Shown piece by piece: positions 33,746 through 46,077 of a stretch of 54,866 nucleotides of DNA (positions are counted from its first letter, which is position 1; each line of letters begins with the position of its first letter). The notes under the pieces were generated by a model. The model worked only from the letters and a program-made list of their open reading frames with translations. It was not told where the DNA came from and searched no databases. The stretch is from contig JAKCWW010002660.1 of assembly GCA_026260175.1 (NCBI GenBank), forward strand, positions 1-54,866, written 5' to 3'. Position numbers and translations under genes: made by a program. The stretch comes from Reticulitermes lucifugus (taxonomy: Eukaryota; Arthropoda; Insecta; Blattodea; Rhinotermitidae).

Positions 33746-35490
33746 TCATCTGCCAGAATACACGTTGTCAGAACCCGAAAATCATAATACGAAATCTTTT
33801 GCAGGAAAAGGTAGGCTAAATATTACTAATAGCCTTATTAAATAGGCCCGTGGAGTGACAAGTTACTTAAAATAGCTTTTAAAAGTAGCGTAATACTGTG
33901 GACCACAATTAAGGAATTGCATAGAGTCATAAAATAGGCGTGTGCAAATTAATTATTCATCACACCGTATAAAATATTTTGAAGTATCCCAATAACAGTA
34001 GCAACACGAAAGCTAAAACAGATGATTTCGGCTTTCGTTCAGGCCAAAAATTATTTTAAATTGGGCATACAATAAATTCTCACTTTAAAAATACATATTC
34101 ATGAAACAAATATTTATTTTATTGCTCTTTAGAGCTCTGATGTAACATCCAACTTTTTATATCTTTCTCACACTTTGTATAATTAATTTGTCATAATTCA
34201 CATGAAAAGAGTAATTAGTCTATTTGCTTTAAATAGCATTAACTGATCGGTCTTTACAATGGAACCACAGTCCGTCATGTATGAAATATAAATAGAATTT
34301 TAAATATAATTCAGATTAATTGCAAGTACTGTGGATGCCAATAAATAATGTAGACCAGGTCACAAGTCGCACTTGCGCTCGAAACCCAAGAACTCCATCT
34401 ACTACATATCTTTCTTGCCCTTCACATAACACTAGCCACATTTCGGTCCGTTTCTGTGTGTTTTTGTTTACAGCCCGTTCAGACCAGTGCTATAACCGTC
34501 CGGAGCTGGCTCTATTTGTCCGAAAATCTGGTCACTGTTTGTGGTAGTCACGGTTTCTCAGAACTGAGGCCTACTAGTTTTGTTTAGGACGTCCCGTTCG
34601 TGAAGAGATGTACGAATGAGGGGATGGCGGAGGGACTGTGTTTTTTCTGCTTTCTGACTTACCGCTCTTTTGGGCAAACCCACGTCCTTTTTAGCCGCCT
34701 AGACGCTGCGAACCGCAGATCCATTTTATCGGAAACATGGTACATTCGTGCTACTTTAAGCGCTCTTCTTGGCGGTGTTTGCCCTCGCACCAGATTCTCC
34801 TACACTTTGCGGGTTGTAGTAGCGTACACAGATGTGGCCTAACGACAGCAGTCCAAACACTGCTTTAAGGTTATTCTGAGCCCTGCGGGCTTCGATTTTT
34901 TTTCCGTGGTTTGGAAGATGGGTAGCTGTAGAAAAAAATCTGTGATTTCAGGCAGGGTGTCATAGTCGTTATAAGCGAATGCATGGCTGTGATGGTGACT
35001 GGATCATTACGTGAGGGGTGTTGGGTCCTCACTTGTTGAACATTAACTCCTGATGAACAAACAAGTCCTGTCAAGATATGTTCACGTGAATGTGTCGGAT
35101 AACTGCCTGCATAGGCTTATCTGAATTAGGGTGGAAAGTAAAGTGGTATAAATTGTGGTAAGAAACGTAGGATAGTCAGACACATTGCGGGTGACAGTCG
35201 AACTCCGGCTGCAGTTTTACCCTGTGAAAATTGGTTTTACGTCAGAGGTCTAGTGTCTATTTTTCAAAGAAGGAAAATCAAAGGGAGATAATGATAATCG
35301 GTGGCTTGTCTCTCTGGCTGCGCGGAGATGCTTCAGATTCCGCATTCACGGCTGGTCTCTCCCGAATGGTCTTTTCGCTTACCGTGTTTACAGTTCTCAG
35401 GGGCCTGAAGTTTATCTGCAAAGGCTTAAGCACATAACATAACCTAACGCAAACAAATGTTTCTGGAGTACACAATGCTCGAACTAACAC
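33746..35490. other. Spacer with a less AT-rich block at about 34440-34840
   Basis: Frames at 34320-34547 and 34600-34842 fall in the block, but neither shows a domain. All three plus frames and the minus strand were read without a recognisable protein. It could be an old transposon or a non-coding exon; no basis to choose. Confidence 0.35.
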
Positions 35491-35620
35491 CACGGTGACA
35501 GAACCAGAAGCTCTGACATGCTTAGGCCTACTACCACAGCCGGCCAGTGGACTCCATCATGAGCCACTTCCATCCACCTCCGATCCCGAGAAATTTCTCT
35601 GCTCATGTTCTGTATGAAAT
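35491..35620 (-). mobile_element. Possible LINE C-terminal remnant (second LINE type)
   Basis: The minus strand reads SRDRRWMEVAHDGVHWPAVV followed by a Leu-rich LLVL segment. The spacing W..(L/V)A.D...W.A....L.LL is like the terminal block seen at 36540-36690 and in family L. About 40 residues support it and the upstream coding sequence is not recognisable. Confidence 0.35.
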
Positions 35621-36539
35621 CCTTGTTTCCCTCACCATAGTCACATACCGACCATATCGGTACAACGCTAAACGACACAATACTACTTTTACTTAGGGGT
35701 AGTGAATATTTCAAACAATGCAAAGAGTATAATTGAGTTATTGCCAGTAAGTATATTATAACGAAAATCAATTTTTAAAATTATGTACTCAAAATACTTG
35801 AGTCAAATTTAAAAAAAAAGGAACGGTGCGTTTTTTGTTGCAATTATAACAAACTGAATCCGAGACGTATCATAGGTTCTATTTCTGAGAAAATATCAAG
35901 ACGTTTATAAGGGATTTCGATTACGTGATAGTGTACCCCGGCCACTGCTCCTTTTCCATGATGAGGACCTCATCAAAATTTCAAAATAACTTTCCTGTCG
36001 TATTTTGTTATACTGAGTCGCAGTTTATGTCGTGGTCGTGCATGTTGGTAATAAAGTAAAGGCACTGTAAAAGTCTTGAAAACACTCTTAAAGTAAATCC
36101 ATTTTTGTCCCTGTACGTCACGAATATAAACACAGAACTAATAAAGGGACAAATATTTTTACTCAGACTTTTATGTAGCTTCTTATAAGTTGTAGCCCAG
36201 TAACTAAATTAAAATATTCCTCATATAGTGGAAAGGAAACACCATTCTTAGGCTTTTCGCAAGAAAAAACCGATCGCATTTTCTGCAATAGTGTTTAAAT
36301 CGATTAATTCATTTACACAGGCGACAACATTCTTCTTAGAAACAGGCATTTGACTAACACTGCAATTACTCTGAAAAGTTCGATGCTTTCAAAAGAACTG
36401 TCACTGTTTATTACCACCTAAATATTTGTTTATTGAGTAGGAAAAACGATCCAAAAGTTGTCTAAAATCCATATAAATTCTAAAGAGCAGAATTGTGGTG
36501 AGAAAACGTATTGACGAACAGCTACATGGAAGGTCGATA
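35621..36539. other. AT-rich spacer
   Basis: Nothing recognised. Confidence 0.4.
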
Positions 36540-36690
36540 AGGCGATGGAAAGAAAACATTGAGAGGGATCACAGAGAATTAGGTTACGAGGAAAGATGGT
36601 AGATAAAGCTGGCTTCGTTTCGTGGTCAGCTGTGGGCTTCAATTTCATTGGTATTGGATCTTCGGACACTGCTACCAGAATAGTTGGCTT
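36540..36690 (+). mobile_element. LINE C-terminal remnant (second LINE type)
   Basis: The plus strand reads GRSIRRWKENIERDHRELGY, one in-frame stop after EERW, then IKLASFRGQLWASISLVLDL and RTLLPE. This mirrors the order GRP..RW.DNI..DL.E.GY...W..LA.DR..W.A....L.LR.LLPE found at the C-terminus of insect LINEs. The ending LLPE distinguishes it from family L. No open frame survives, and the minus frame 36430-36669 is a shadow. Confidence 0.5.
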
Positions 36691-39264
36691 TGCAAGAAAT
36701 TAGTAAAATGATTGCATAATGGACAGGTTGTATCTTATTACTCGTACATTTGAACCATAATCTACTTGACTGACTTATATGGAACTGATATCAGGATCCA
36801 ACATTAACATTTATCGTCAAAATTTCAGTTTGGTACTTACCGCTGGAATATTCTCTGAAAGGGGTTGCTACTTAAAATAACTTGTCGATTTTAGGAAATT
36901 GACTCGTAATACAAAGAAAGCGCCGATCCAAAACTGGGTTTGAAATATTTTATATGTGGATATTAAAGAAATATGGATAAGACATCGCAAATGACCCATT
37001 CTGATGTGTAAATCTCCTTACATTCTTCGACTGTTATCGATGTGTTAAAAAATTAACTAGAAGTCACGAAATTACTGACCCTCTGTAATGCGAATTATTT
37101 TATAACAATGCGTTTTTTGTCTGTAATAAACATGAAATACAAAGAGATACAGAAGTATGGCATACGATGTCTCCATTTTCTATCTGGTTGGTTATAAGCG
37201 CCATTCCATTTTATGGTTCAGCTCTCAGTTATCAGTTTTCATCACGTCACATCACACAGGCGTCTGCAGTTCGCACATCAGACACATGCTGCTCTGTAAA
37301 GCGGAAACGGTTTTAGTTACATAAAAGGTTTGCCACAGTCAGGTGGAAAATAAGATGAAACAAATGAAACATTTTATGCAATTTCCGTAATTTGTTCTTC
37401 AAGAAACCACCAAGTTCTCAAAATTCACACAGTCATGACTAAAGATCTGAATAGTTAAGCGTTCATTAATCTAAATCATGATGAGTGATTCTGTAAATTA
37501 TTATGTAAATTATCTTGGCCATCAGTTGAACACAGCGCCGTATTTATATATTCTCATCTAAAATTTGGAAATTGAAAATAATGTAAACAAACAATAATAT
37601 AACGTTCCTCCACTTTTACGTCATTGTGAAGCTTTACTTATTTGAGTAACTCATTTAACTTCTGTAAGTACGGGATATTCAGATATTAAATGTGTTTCGG
37701 CAGAAAACGGTCTTGTGCAGAGAGTGTACCAGATCAATAACGATGTTTTAATTTGCGTATAACCCAAATAATTTAAATTGCGCAAGGAGAGGAAAACTAA
37801 TCGGTATTATTAGTCAAACATGGGTCGTATTTGGAAAGTTACGGGTTTAATTCTCGACAATGAAGTCGGCTATCCTGGTCTGGCTTTTTGTGACACTCTT
37901 GAGTCAAGATGAAATCTGCATGAGTTCAAATATCCTGCAATACTTTCTGGCACATTATTTATAATTTAAAATTAAGCTCTTTATTAATGATAATAAGCTA
38001 TGCCGCTGAGAAACCCTCATTAAATAAAATATTCACATGGAGCAGAGTTTTTATTCAGATAGTTCTGATTGTCCGTCAGCTCTCAAAAACTCCGGCGCCC
38101 TTTATGGAAACCGAAAATCATAAGAGTTTTTCATTAGACCCCACCCCGAATCACTTTAATCCAGTTCACACCGTTACGCGACAATTCTGCTCTTTAATCT
38201 ACGTCTAGGTCTGACGAGTGGCTCTTTACTTTAAATTTTCCGAGTTAATTTAATGTCAGTCATCTGCACGTACGTTTTAAATGATCTCTGGTAGTTCATT
38301 ATTGGATTGTCGTAATAATATTTGTGAAGAATACAAATTACGAAGCTATTGTGACGCAATTCCTTCATTCTCCAAGCGCTTCCATTTTCTTACTTTCCAA
38401 TATTCTCTTCGGTCTTCGGTTTTTACCCTTTTTAATATTAATTAATTGGAGACACAGCACTTTTTTACATTGTTCACATTTAACACATTTAATTACATTA
38501 TCCCATTTTTGCCATTCTACACGTCACGTACACATTATTATTATGAATGACCACGAATACGTTAATGCGTTTAGTGTTCACGCATTTGTCACAAAATCAA
38601 AATGGTTACAGTCTATAGCTTTTATACAATATTATCTGTTCCAGCAGCAACTATTAACAGGATTTGAAAGGTTTTTTTTATTGCCAGTCTGTTACATTTC
38701 AAATACCAGATAATTTAAACCATTCTTTCGCTTACAAAGGGTTATAACAAAAACAAACAGCGGGAGATTGCGGTGATTGTGGCTGTAGCAGTGGCAATAA
38801 CAGACTGTGAAACAAATTCATATCTAGTGTGTACAATAAACGGTCTAAAATGTTTTAAGGGGAACGTTTTCATCCTGCTGATAACAGAAAGCTTAAAAAC
38901 CAGACTTTTTCTGAAATAGGCATATACTGACAATAAAAGCAGAGCATATACCGTGACTTGTCTCAGGAACAATTAATTGACTCTCTTCTGGAAAAGCTGG
39001 TACGACTGTTTTGTAAATACCCTCACTGAAGCTTTGTTATATTTCTCGTTAGACTGCTGTACACTTAGGGAAATTAAAATTGCAAAGAAAAGACAAAAGA
39101 TGGATTCAATGATTCAATGCCAGTGTCTTTAGAGAATTCATATCCGTATTTTCAATGTATTACTGAGAAATGTTCTATGGATTGAGTGATTATTTTGCTA
39201 ATCATTTAATCTGTATTTTTATAACAAATAATGAGGGTCAGTATGATGAAGATACTGCGTAATT
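36691..39264. other. AT-rich stretch without recognised genes
   Basis: Plus frame 38324-38713 (129 codons) is Phe/His/Leu-rich and looks like translation of AT-rich DNA. A minus frame at 38742-38972 is similar. No motif, repeat or RNA gene is seen. Confidence 0.4.
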
Positions 39265-39284
39265 CTGTACTTAGGGCCGTGCCA

Positions 39285-39338
39285 TGGCTCAGACGGTTAG
39301 TCGCCGGCCTCTAACCGCGGAGGCCCGGGTTCGATCCC
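39285..39338 (+). promoter_or_regulatory. Internal RNA polymerase III promoter of SINE family B
   Basis: A box 39285-39296 and B box 39328-39338, both essentially consensus and 31 bp apart. This copy keeps the best-preserved pol III promoter in the window. Confidence 0.8.
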
Positions 39339-39503
39339 GGGTCAGTCCATGTGCGATTTGTGGTAGACAAAGTGGCTCTGGGACAGGTTTTTCCCCGAGT
39401 ACTTCGGTTTTCCCCTGTCGCTTTCATTCCACCGGTGCTCCATTACACGGAAAAGCGAAAAAACTAATCATCTTCATCACATGGTTGCTCAATAAGCCTT
39501 AAG

Positions 39504-39558
39504 GCTGCGGTGCGTCCGTAGCATCTGCTGCGGTGCGTCCGTAGCATCTGCTGCGGGG
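39504..39558 (+). repeat. 23-bp tandem duplication inside the SINE tail
   Basis: GCTGCGGTGCGTCCGTAGCA followed by TCT occurs twice with no difference (39504-39526, 39527-39549), then GCTGCGGGG begins a third unit. The identity indicates a recent event or a family-specific tail structure. Confidence 0.9.
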
Positions 39559-39587
39559 CCCTTTACCACAAAAAAAATTGTACCTAG

Positions 39588-41271
39588 TGAAATTACATGC
39601 TTGACTGCTTATTTTTAGAACGATGGAATTAAGGGATGGGAGTTGGGTAGGATCACGTGCGTCTAGACGTCGTCTGCAAACTGTTCCTGTCTGCACATTT
39701 TATCATATGTGTACGCACAAATTGTATCTTCAATCAGTGTACCGAAAGTAGGGAACAACGAGCTGTCATGTTCAAGTCCACTCTGCCGATTTGTATATCA
39801 TCATATCAGCCCTCCAAATGTGAGGCATGCCTTATATCTTGTGTCTCATACAGAAGAGTTTAGTGCGTGATAGAAATGTTTCCTACGCAACAGTGCGTTC
39901 ATTTGCAGTACTTACGCAAAGTATGTTTCGTGGAAAATAAAAGTTGCCGAAATTTCTGTTAAGAAATCCTGCAACTAGAGTGCCGTATGAAAAGAAAAGT
40001 AGTGGAAACATCTCGAACGTTAAGTTCAATGCTGGAAAGAAAAAATAAGAACAACTTATATCTTAAGTGAGGCGTCAAATTCCTCAGCTCCGCAGGGCTA
40101 CGAACGTTTAAATTACGGCCTCCTAAAACTACAGCCACACAACAAATCTTTTCTGTGGACTGGGAAGCAGAAAGCCGGTATTGCAGGTGGCTAGTGGATT
40201 TCTTGATCGGGAATTTGTATTTTTCTCGGAAAAGATACGGTTTACATTAAATGGGAAGGTAAGCAGCCAAACATAACCTGAAAGTTGGATTCCAGTGTAG
40301 AGAGAATGTGCGAAAAATCATTAAGCCCATATTTTTCGAAGAAACAATGTATTCCTGCCGCTATGTGTTGCTAACTCCGACATCATTATGTAAACTGTTA
40401 CAGTCTTCTATATTTCCAGATTTGAATTCGTGCAATTATATTTTGTAACACTGAAAAATAGAGTTTATGTAAAAATCCACATTATATATACACATATATA
40501 TACATTATAAATAATAAAACAAATACTGGAAGAGAAATTGCCAGGATTGCAAGACAAGAAATCTGTCTTGTGTTGAGAAGTATTTTCAGCTAAAACTGGA
40601 GGCCAACACTGAAGAGAGTCTTCTGAGAAATAAGGTAAGTTGAACTGCAGGGGTAGCAGGCAGTCTTCGTATGAGATAAAGCTCCCGCGACAGCTGCCGT
40701 GCTGAGACCGAAGATTAAATATATACTCTGTTCTGAGCAGGTCAGACTCGGCTTGATCGGAGACATCTCGTTTCTTTAATTTTAAATATTGGGAATTTTA
40801 AAGCATACGGTTAAGTGAATGCTATGCAGTCATTGTACGCGCAACCTACTACGTACATATAGACTCTATAATTTCCAATTCGTCGCCATATGTTTTACGA
40901 GAGTGTTTTGAGAGTGCGGACTACGGAGGGAATGTCAAAGGCTCCTCACCTTAAGTCTGGCGACTCCTAACTTATAAGTTTATCTCAAGGCTGCGCTGTA
41001 TAAAATAATTACTCTACATAGACCAGGTGTTCACAATGGAAACATTAATGACACTATTCCGAAGATGTCGGTTTCTGTGCCTGCAGTGACGAAGAAATAA
41101 ACTTGCCAAGTATTTTATTCCTCAAATTCAAATTAGCAAGCCATTTTACAAACATAGAGTACCTTCACACCACAGAATATATATGCAGTATGCTCCTCAA
41201 AAACACTCGTAACCAACAGTCAATATTTTTAAGTGCATTATTTAAAGACTTGTCAATTTGTGCGTTTATGT
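39588..41271. other. AT-rich spacer between two family B SINEs
   Basis: Minus frame 39499-39696 is partly SINE. A short TATATACACATATATATAC tract lies at about 40485-40505. Nothing else is recognised. Confidence 0.4.
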
Positions 41272-41460
41272 AGCGTTGGTGATGCGTGATGAATGAGTAT
41301 GGAGCATTACTGGAATGATACTGACAAGGAAAGACCAATGTGCTCGAAGAAAAGTTTATTCCAATGCTGCAGATTTCACATACAATGGCCTGGGATCGTC
41401 CACTGCCATCCGCGGTCAGAGGTCGGCTACTACCCTTTTGAGCCACTGCACGGCGAACCA
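41272..41460 (-). mobile_element. tRNA-derived SINE, family B (reverse strand, older copy)
   Basis: Read on the minus strand: GCCGTGCAGTGGCTCAAAAG (A box TGGCTCAAAAGG at 41434-41445), AGCCGACCTCTGACCGCGGA, a decayed B box GGACGATCCC, then TTTTCTTCGAGCACATTGGT, CTTTCCTTGTC and CATTCCAGTAATGCTCC. These align block by block with 39275-39460. It lacks the GC-rich 23-bp repeats at its 3' end. The shared frame content (SRPLTA...; SSSTLVFPC against SPSTSVFPC) reflects nucleotide homology, not a gene. Confidence 0.8.
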
Positions 41461-41635
41461 AATATCATTTTGCACGGCGTCGTAACGGAGATGATCAGAA
41501 TAAGAATCACTATCGACATAAGCACCTAAAATATTACAATTTAAAATAATATTTAAAAATGGGTATCACGTACAGATCAGAACATTTAGTACTCAAAGCG
41601 CTTGGAAAACTTAGCTGTGGGTAAGTAGATGACGT

Positions 41636-41800
41636 TATAATGGATATTAAAGAAATAGGATGGGAGGGTGTGAACTTTGGAGCACGGTAACGAATCTACG
41701 GTCTTCATAAGAGGAAGAGCATATCTTCACTGTATGTGGAACTGTCAGCTTCTCAAGAAGAGCACTGCTCTGTGGAGTTAGTTAGTAGTTAACGTCACAA
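41636..41800 (+). mobile_element. LINE family L 3' end (5'-truncated)
   Basis: It begins TGGATATTAAAGAAATAGGA, TGGGAGGGTGTGAACTTTGG (MDIKEIGWEGVNFG), then passes through a diverged segment to the conserved 3' UTR: GTCAGCTTCTCAAGAAGAGC, ACTGCTCTGTGGAGTTAGTT. It ends in AGTTAGTTAGTAGTTA, the clearest GTTA-repeat tail of the family here. Confidence 0.8.
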
Positions 41801-42258
41801 ACATTTAGGCCCTAAGTTACTTCAAGATATACAAAGAAATTGAGCCAAAAAAATTTAAAAGTAGGAAATGATAGTACTGCAAGTGTAGTTATTTGTGACA
41901 CATATTCCATTCCAACCAAACCCACGGCTGAGCTCTCAGCAACACATATCACGAGTGTCTTTTAAAACGCTTCTAGTGGTCCACCTTCTCGAGCTGCTAA
42001 AGCATCTATTCCACGATTTACGTCACTTTTCGCTCAAGTTCGCGCCTTGCTGTTTTACTGATATTTCGCAAAAGTTACAAATTTTATTCTAATATTTGCA
42101 AGTGCATTTCTTCCAAAATCAGCATGTTAGTGGAAGTGTAAAATATGCATAGTGGCAAATTAATAATCCAAATTCGTAAATATATTCATCAGAATTGGCG
42201 GCAAGTTATTCGCAGACAGCTCGCGCAGGAAGGCCTATACGCCGTGAATAGGAGGAAT
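41801..42258. other. Spacer
   Basis: Nothing recognised. Confidence 0.35.
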
Positions 42259-42300
42259 TGCATTATTATTATTATTGTTATTATTATTATTATTATTATT
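42259..42300. repeat. (ATT)n microsatellite
   Basis: Thirteen to fourteen ATT units with a single GTT interruption. Confidence 0.9.
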
Positions 42301-42859
42301 TGGATTTTTTATCAGTTTGATAAAATTTTCCACAATTCAGACTTACTAACTTATGTTTTCTTTTTGCTCACTACTAGCTGTCAATAGTTTTCAGTGTGTT
42401 TTGTATGTATATCAGTATACTACTGATGGTTTGTCGTTTAAAGTGTCGTGGCTGTTGAGTCGGCACGTCTGTGAGCAAGAGTGTGAAGTAACTTGTTGGA
42501 ATATTATGCGGCTGTTGCGGCGACCCTCAGTTTATCTCATCGTGTTGTTTTATGCATTGTTTCTTGTTCTTTCGGTGTTTTTTGTATGTTTTTTTGTAAT
42601 TGTATATTTATGCTGCCTTTACAATCGGCCTTTGTGCTGTTAAGCCGCCACCTAAATGAACCAGTAGTGAAGTGAATTTATCTTACTTCTGACCGGAATA
42701 TAGTCATTTTTTAAATTGCGCTCGTTTGTATATATGCCATAATTGTTATTATTGTTATATATTTATTGATGACACCGCAAGTAGATACAACGAAAGTGCA
42801 TAGAACGACAGGACGATTTGTGCATAACAACTTGCAAACTTTGTGAAAGGAAGCGATCT
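42301..42859. other. AT-rich spacer
   Basis: Overlapping plus frames 42353-42643 and 42493-42675 are Cys/Phe/Leu-rich translations of T-rich DNA and are not credible as genes. Confidence 0.4.
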
Positions 42860-43025
42860 TGGCCTCGTTGGATTTTATATCCTAGACGTTTCCCGTTGGG
42901 GATGAGGATATCCACCTAACGACGCATTCAGTACAACCCGTTTCCAATACCCCCCCCAACCCCGCCCGAGATTCGACCCAGGCACCAAGACAAAATCTTC
43001 AACGCTGGAGCCAATTAGCTTGGTT
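42860..43025 (-). mobile_element. tRNA-derived SINE-like element (reverse strand)
   Basis: Read on the minus strand: AAGCTAATTGGCTCCAGCG (A-box region), then TGCCTGGGTCGAATCTCGGG (B box GGGTCGAATCTC), followed by an unrelated body (GGTATTGGAAACGGGTTGTA, ACTGAATGCGTCGTTAGG, TGGATATCCTCATCCCCAAC). It has no second copy in the window, so the body assignment is provisional. Confidence 0.55.
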
Positions 43026-45596
43026 CATTTTCCACATCGACTGTTTCCCTTAATTATTTCACATTGACATCATTGCCTCCTTTATTATTATACATACAAC
43101 TTTATTAGTCTGAGTCACTGAGGGACTCGCATGTACTTCTTGTCAGAGATAAAGTAAGTACCATGTCCGTTGAGTATTATTAATCATTCTCTTAACTAGT
43201 CATTTACAACTGTTACTCCTGCAGTTAATTGGATCATGTCATGTTTAAGTGCTGTTAGCTGCACGACGGATCAACACTCACGCTAAAACTTTACTGTATA
43301 ATCTCTTTATTCTCTTCTCTGTAGCAAATTAGCCTACAGACTCACTGGCATATTATTTAATGTCCAATGTTAAGATCAATTAAATAAAATACAGTACAAC
43401 GTTTTAAAATGTATGTTACAATCCTTTCGAGAAGTTTTTGGATTCACCTTATGCTATTTTGAGTGTTTATATCGTAAGGATTGCTGGATTGTGTTCTGAT
43501 GCTCTGCATGCGGTAACTCGCAATACTTCTGGCAACGCTAATTCACATTTCCTCTTCTTTTTTCTTTGTTTGTGTATGTCACGTCACTCATATCATATTT
43601 ACAAATAGATAAAGAAAGTATATACTTTCCTAAGGCAAACAATTTCTTCCTCTATCCGCTGACCTGCCACAGCCAACAAAGTAGCTAATATTACCTGAAC
43701 AGAAAAACCTCCAGCAATAGTCATATTACGCCAAGATGTTAAGGCAATTATTCAGAGCCTTTTCTTGGGAACATTTATTTTAGTAACAGCTGAATTACTG
43801 GCGCAATCTGGTACGCATCAGCAAGGTCTTTCATTACCGTGCAGTCAACAGAATATTAAGCCAAATGAAAATGTATACGTTCTATTGAAAATGGGTGTAT
43901 TATTACAGTAATGATTATACTAAAAAAAATTTTCCGTTGTTGCCTCTCTTCTTCTCCGTTTATTTGTTATTTCTTCAGTGGCATAGGATGTATTTCACAC
44001 ATAGTATTGGTAGCCCTGAGAACAGAATATCTCATTTTTCTCCTATTAACAGTTTTGCATTCTTCTGCGTTGTTAATGGTAATTTGTACAGAAATTGTAA
44101 AGGGTTTAATGTTCTAAGCATAAAAACACAATTCACTAATCACCTAGTCAGAAACTAGAAGCTCTGTTACTCCGTAAGACTAAACGCATTACGGAAGCCT
44201 AAACCGATCACAGATAACTGTAAGCCTATTAAGGCTCTCAAACAAAGAGGGCTGCACTCATTCGGGACACATGTGCAAAAATATATTTAGGAGCATATTT
44301 CGTATGTTGAAGTTAAATAACTCCCATTGGGATTGGACCACTGATTCTTATTGTGTTCCGAAATGCTTACTGATTATACTTTTTCGATTTATTCAGATAT
44401 GAGAACATCTTTGAAACTAAAGTATGTATAATGGCGTATTCTTATTTGCATTGCTCCACAAGAGTAACTGGGAGACTGAGCGTGCTTACAGTAAAACTAA
44501 ACTATAATAAATTACAGGAATGACCCAGTGCAGTAAAAAGTGCAATGGACAGTAGAACCAAATAAGGGAAAATGCATAACTGTAATACTAGGAGGCAAGA
44601 GGTATAACGTAACCATTAGCATAAACAGGGAAGAGAGATGTAACAGCATAATGAGAACCAATGAGCTGCAGTGTAACAGTAGTGAAGTGTACAGGCAGTG
44701 CAGAAAACACAAACAGTGCAGTAGCAAATAATAAAACGGAGGATATATTTGGGTGGAGAGTAACTGGGTTATGTACCAAATAAATAAAAGGTAAAAGTCT
44801 TGCACATAATTGGCAAAGGAGAAAACGTCAGGAAAAACTGAAGCATTTTTGTAATTTTGATATATATTATCCTGCTACCACATAACGGCATTTATTACAA
44901 AGAAAAGGCCAATTTTAACCTCATAGAATGCTTAAATTTTCGTTATTGTAATAAGATTCTCCCGTTAATGGCAATTTACAACAGATTTAGTAAAACAGTT
45001 AGACAGTAAAACTGACATTTTACCAAACACCTATAATTTAGATTAACATAGGCCTAGATAGGCACGGAGGATGTCTTGAATTTAAGGTCGTATCACATAC
45101 GTCTGGTAGTGATTGACCCAATATGAATACTTTTCAGTAAATTTGTTTGACCAAATCCAGACGGTATGCGAAGCATAAGGTCTTGCTCCACCTGTTTAAC
45201 GGAGGACAGATACAGATGTAGCTTCCCACACGCTATGTTATAACTTTGTATTTTTGGAATGCTATGTGGTGGACAAGGTCCAGGAGCGTCCTAAATATCA
45301 CAAAGTATGTGACGAGATTGTAAACATTACACTGAAGTATTGTTGACATGTCCCACTCTGAGGTGTATGCAACACAGTCAACTTTCCGTATGCTGGCTCA
45401 GCCTCGTTTTATGGTGATTTGTGGTCATTATAGCCTTATACTCCGCTTTTGTTGTTAAATTCAGAACAATAATCGAGCTGAAAACTGAAACCTTTCAACA
45501 CTGATATCAAAAAGATTGTGGGTTGTATTCAGACCTCTGCCACTAACAACACAAAGAATATAAACACAAAAATTTGTCATTACAGTGAGAAATAAT
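43026..45596. other. AT-rich stretch without recognised genes
   Basis: Overlapping plus frames at 43895-44158 and minus frames at 44512-44805 lack domains. No repeat or RNA gene is seen. Confidence 0.45.
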
Positions 45597-45645
45597 CCCT
45601 GAAGATGGCAACACAACCAACTTCGAAACTTGGCTTTATGTATGT
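45597..45645 (+). repeat. Isolated CCTGAAGATGG...TTCGAAACTTGG motif
   Basis: CTGAAGA (45599-45605) and GAAAC (45625-45629) occur in the order of the recurrent motif. The intervening bases do not form a convincing stem and the end is CTTGG rather than CGTC. No paired arm was found. Confidence 0.3.
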
Positions 45646-45757
45646 AAGTTTATTCAGAGACCTTGCCTTTAGTTAAGATTTTATGGTGGTGAGTAATTAG
45701 GGCGAATAGTGAGGAGAATAACGGAATGAAAATTACGTGAATGGAAATTACCATGGC

Positions 45758-46077
45758 ATAATTTTAATCAAAGTAAAGGTAAAGTTTAGCCGATGGCATG
45801 CCTACAGAGGCACAGAAGGGAGACGGAGGTATAGACCCAATAGACCCAAACCATTCCCAACCTCAGCTCTAGAAGGAAATGGGTGGTCAACACCACGCCC
45901 CGGCAGTTTTACCCCTCGGAAAGACCCGGTACCCATTTTGCAGGAGGTTGGGTGGGCCTCAGGGCCGGTCTGGACGGTACGGAAAGTCTAGCCCCCACCG
46001 GGATTTGATCCCGGGGCCGTTCAGCCGGTAGCGAGTAGCTATACCGACTACGCTATCCTGACCGAATAATTGTAATT
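45758..46077 (-). mobile_element. tRNA-derived SINE, family A (reverse strand, nearly full-length)
   Basis: Read on the minus strand the head is GTCAGGATAGCGTAGTCGG (A box), then GGGATCAAATCCCGG (B-box position 46001-46011, with a second-site change). The body blocks GTCCAGACCGGCCCTGAGGC, GGTACCGGGTCTTTCCGAGG, GGTAAAACTGCCGGGGCG and GTTGACCACCCATTTCC are in family A order, and the end is AAACTTTACCTTTAC. Flanks ATAATTTTAAT (45758-45768) and ATAATTGTAAT (46067-46077) match at 10 of 11 bases, a likely target-site duplication. A short internal TAGACCCAATAGACCC duplication is present near its left end. Confidence 0.88.

Larger units (their letters stand above)
39265..39587 (+). mobile_element. 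tRNA-derived SINE, family B, near full-length
   Basis: The tRNA-like head from 39275 (GGGCCGTGCC) has a textbook A box TGGCTCAGACGG (39285-39296) and B box GGTTCGATCCC (39328-39338). The body carries TGTGGTAGACAAAGTGGCTC, ACAGGTTTTTCCCCGAGTAC and TTCATTCCACCGGTGCTCC, then a GCAATAAG-type end with a 23-bp tandem duplication (39504-39549), and the copy ends in CCACAAAAAAAA (39568-39577). Flanks TGTACTTAG (39266-39274) and TGTACCTAG (39579-39587) match at 8 of 9 bases, a probable target-site duplication. The head is not a working tRNA because the acceptor stem does not pair. The 72-codon plus frame across it is a shadow. Confidence 0.88.

Noticed and set aside
38324..38713. 129-codon plus frame
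   Set aside because: Composition is what AT-rich DNA gives by chance (Phe, His, Leu, Ser); no motif, no homologous block elsewhere.
39275..39347. A possible genuine tRNA gene (strong A and B boxes)
   Set aside because: The acceptor stem does not pair, the sequence continues into a SINE body shared with 41272-41460, and flanking short direct repeats are present.
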